Positions 63,392 through 64,000 of a DNA stretch of 64,000 nt are shown here, piece by piece. Below the pieces are notes generated by a model. It searched no databases and was not told the origin of the DNA. It saw nothing but the letters and a program-made list of their open reading frames with translations. The stretch lies in NCBI RefSeq assembly GCF_002831565.1, contig NZ_CP025096.1, positions 5,186,609 to 5,250,608 on the forward strand, in the 5' to 3' direction. Source of the stretch: Spirosoma pollinicola (GTDB taxonomy: Bacteria > Bacteroidota > Bacteroidia > Cytophagales > Spirosomataceae). How positions within the stretch are numbered: position 1 is the first letter of the stretch; every line of letters begins with the position of its first letter. Both the position numbers and the translations under genes were made by a program.

Positions 63392-63423
63392 AGAAAGGGA
63401 GTGTCTGTAGACACTCCCTTTCT
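63392..63423 (-). terminator. Hairpin in the gap between MFS genes
   Basis: Perfect 15-bp arms (63392-63406 and 63409-63423) with essentially no loop, followed on the minus strand by TTTTAG. It is about 300 bp beyond the closest other terminator, so what it ends is unclear. Confidence 0.6.
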
Positions 63424-63721
63424 AAAAAACCCTAAAGATGTACTTGATTTTATAGTTTAAAGATAAACGTAATTGTATGAATTATACTATTTATCAAAAT
63501 TCTAAGGTATAATGTATTTATAGGCTATATTGTCTGTTATTGCTGCGTTTATGTATGTAAAGATAAAATATTAGTTTGATAATATGCAAATCGGGTTAGG
63601 TTTATTTTGTTTGAAACTAAGTCAATTATTGCAATTTCTTTAAATTGTACAATTTGATTTCTATGCGTAAAAGGCGGAACGTGCTGAGAATTAAGGCAAA
63701 AAACCGTCCGATGTATATTTT

Positions 63722-63760
63722 GCAAAAAGCCATACCTGTCACACAGGTATGGCTTTTTGC
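63722..63760 (-). terminator. Terminator of the last MFS gene
   Basis: Perfect 18-bp arms (63722-63739 and 63743-63760) ending in a T-run on the minus strand, 20 bp beyond the stop at 63780. Confidence 0.85.
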
Positions 63761-63779
63761 TGACCGAAAGTAAGTGTGT

Positions 63780-64000
63780 TTAATCAATTGTAACTTCCTG
63801 AATGCCCTGTGTAACAACGCGTTCTATTTTCCCAACCAGAAAAATGTAAGAACAAGCACCAATGAAGCCAATCGTTCCGATGAATATTAAGGCAGGTTCG
63901 AAATTTCCATCTTTAGCCAGGTACCCGATAACGATAGGGACCACAATAGAGGCCAGATTTCCCATGAAGTTAAAGACTCCCCCAGTTAGTCCAATCAGGT
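63780..64000 (-). CDS. MFS transporter, ACS type, partial (C-terminal part only)
   Basis: The frame runs off the window end; about 73 C-terminal residues are seen, reading [20 protein letters not shown] and then [11 protein letters not shown]. The GGVFNFxGNLAxIV(V/T)PIVIGYL pattern is the 10th-11th helix region of ACS-type carriers. It belongs to the same family as the 61975 gene; the start lies outside the window. Confidence 0.8.
   Translation of the reverse strand, partial: LIGLTGGVFNFMGNLASIVVPIVIGYLAKDGNFEPALIFIGTIGFIGACSYIFLVGKIERVVTQGIQEVTID

Larger units (their letters stand above)
63253..63779. other. AT-rich gap between two MFS genes
   Basis: About 527 bp. It holds two hairpins (below), otherwise AT-rich sequence. 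A 63-codon reverse frame at 63626-63817 overlaps the stop of the next gene and has no protein character. The 63424-63715 interval could contain a small transcript ending at the 63392 hairpin, but nothing in it is recognised. Confidence 0.4.

Noticed and set aside
63626..63817. 63-codon reverse frame between the two MFS genes
   Set aside because: Crosses the terminator and the stop codon region of the 63780 gene; no features.
1..64000. tRNA, rRNA, transposase or phage genes
   Set aside because: None recognised on either strand; gaps are explained by hairpins, inverted repeats or AT-rich sequence.

Overview
The window looks like the chromosome of a Bacteroidota bacterium of the Cytophagales, probably a relative of Spirosoma. 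The signs are two TonB-dependent receptors with N-terminal carboxypeptidase-regulatory-like domains, a hybrid two-component system (HTCS) regulator, a fused CcoN-CcoO oxidase subunit, ECF sigma factors, few Shine-Dalgarno sequences, and promoter -7 elements resembling TAnnTTTG. No rRNA, tRNA, CRISPR array, intact prophage or transposase was seen. Assignments rest on reading motifs by eye.

Layout. 0-3.8 kb: an Oar-like TonB receptor and a small coiled-coil protein. 3.9-22.9 kb: a cbb3 (high-affinity) cytochrome oxidase region made of hemN, divergent ccoI, then ccoS, ccoNO, ccoQ, ccoP, ccoG, ccoH and a TauE/SafE-type protein. An MFS carrier, a large catalase, a lipoprotein, a TonB receptor and a fatty-acid desaturase lie inside it. 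23-44.6 kb: a P2-type cation ATPase, a thioredoxin-fold protein without its active-site cysteines, a PAS histidine kinase overlapping a REC-CRP/FNR response regulator, three tandem-domain universal stress proteins plus a USP-like protein, a methyltransferase, a PNPOx-like flavoprotein, an ApbE-DUF2271 fusion with a PepSY membrane protein, an alpha-glucan phosphorylase, acetate kinase, phosphoketolase and a second, soluble FixH-like domain. 44.8-48 kb: an SDR, a HAD phosphatase, a 2Fe-2S protein and an ECF sigma factor. 48-57 kb: a Gfo/Idh/MocA oxidoreductase, small secreted proteins, a GH125 mannosidase and a very large ThuA / sugar-dehydrogenase / cytochrome c lipoprotein. 57-64 kb: an ECF sigma factor, a HTCS and two MFS carriers, the last cut by the window end.

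Main hypothesis. From about 5 to 44 kb the genes form a low-oxygen respiration and energy-survival island. A palindrome of the form TGAY-N4-RTCA (FNR/CRP-like geometry) occurs upstream of hemN/ccoI, the desaturase/ccoS pair, the P2 ATPase, the thioredoxin-like gene, the USP-like gene, two USPs and the soluble FixH gene. One-mismatch variants precede the phosphorylase, acetate kinase and ccoS. Most lie 69-89 bp from the start codon, and most have a TAnnTTTG-like element centred 31-33 bp downstream of the palindrome centre, the geometry expected of class II activation. The obvious candidate regulator is the REC-CRP protein encoded in the middle of the island. Its recognition helix keeps the Glu and Arg that in FNR/CRP read TGA/TCA, but it has no iron-sulfur cysteines, so the signal would come by phosphorylation. 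The gene content recalls the mycobacterial DosR dormancy regulon and Anr-controlled USP clusters of proteobacteria.

A second theme is intergenic architecture. Eight gaps hold long inverted repeats with arms up to 55 bp. They are mostly unrelated in sequence and occur in tandem, convergent and divergent contexts. Decayed gene pieces are also present: a sigma region 4 remnant in an AT-rich stretch near 35.4 kb and an 18-codon USP-like start near 32.5 kb.
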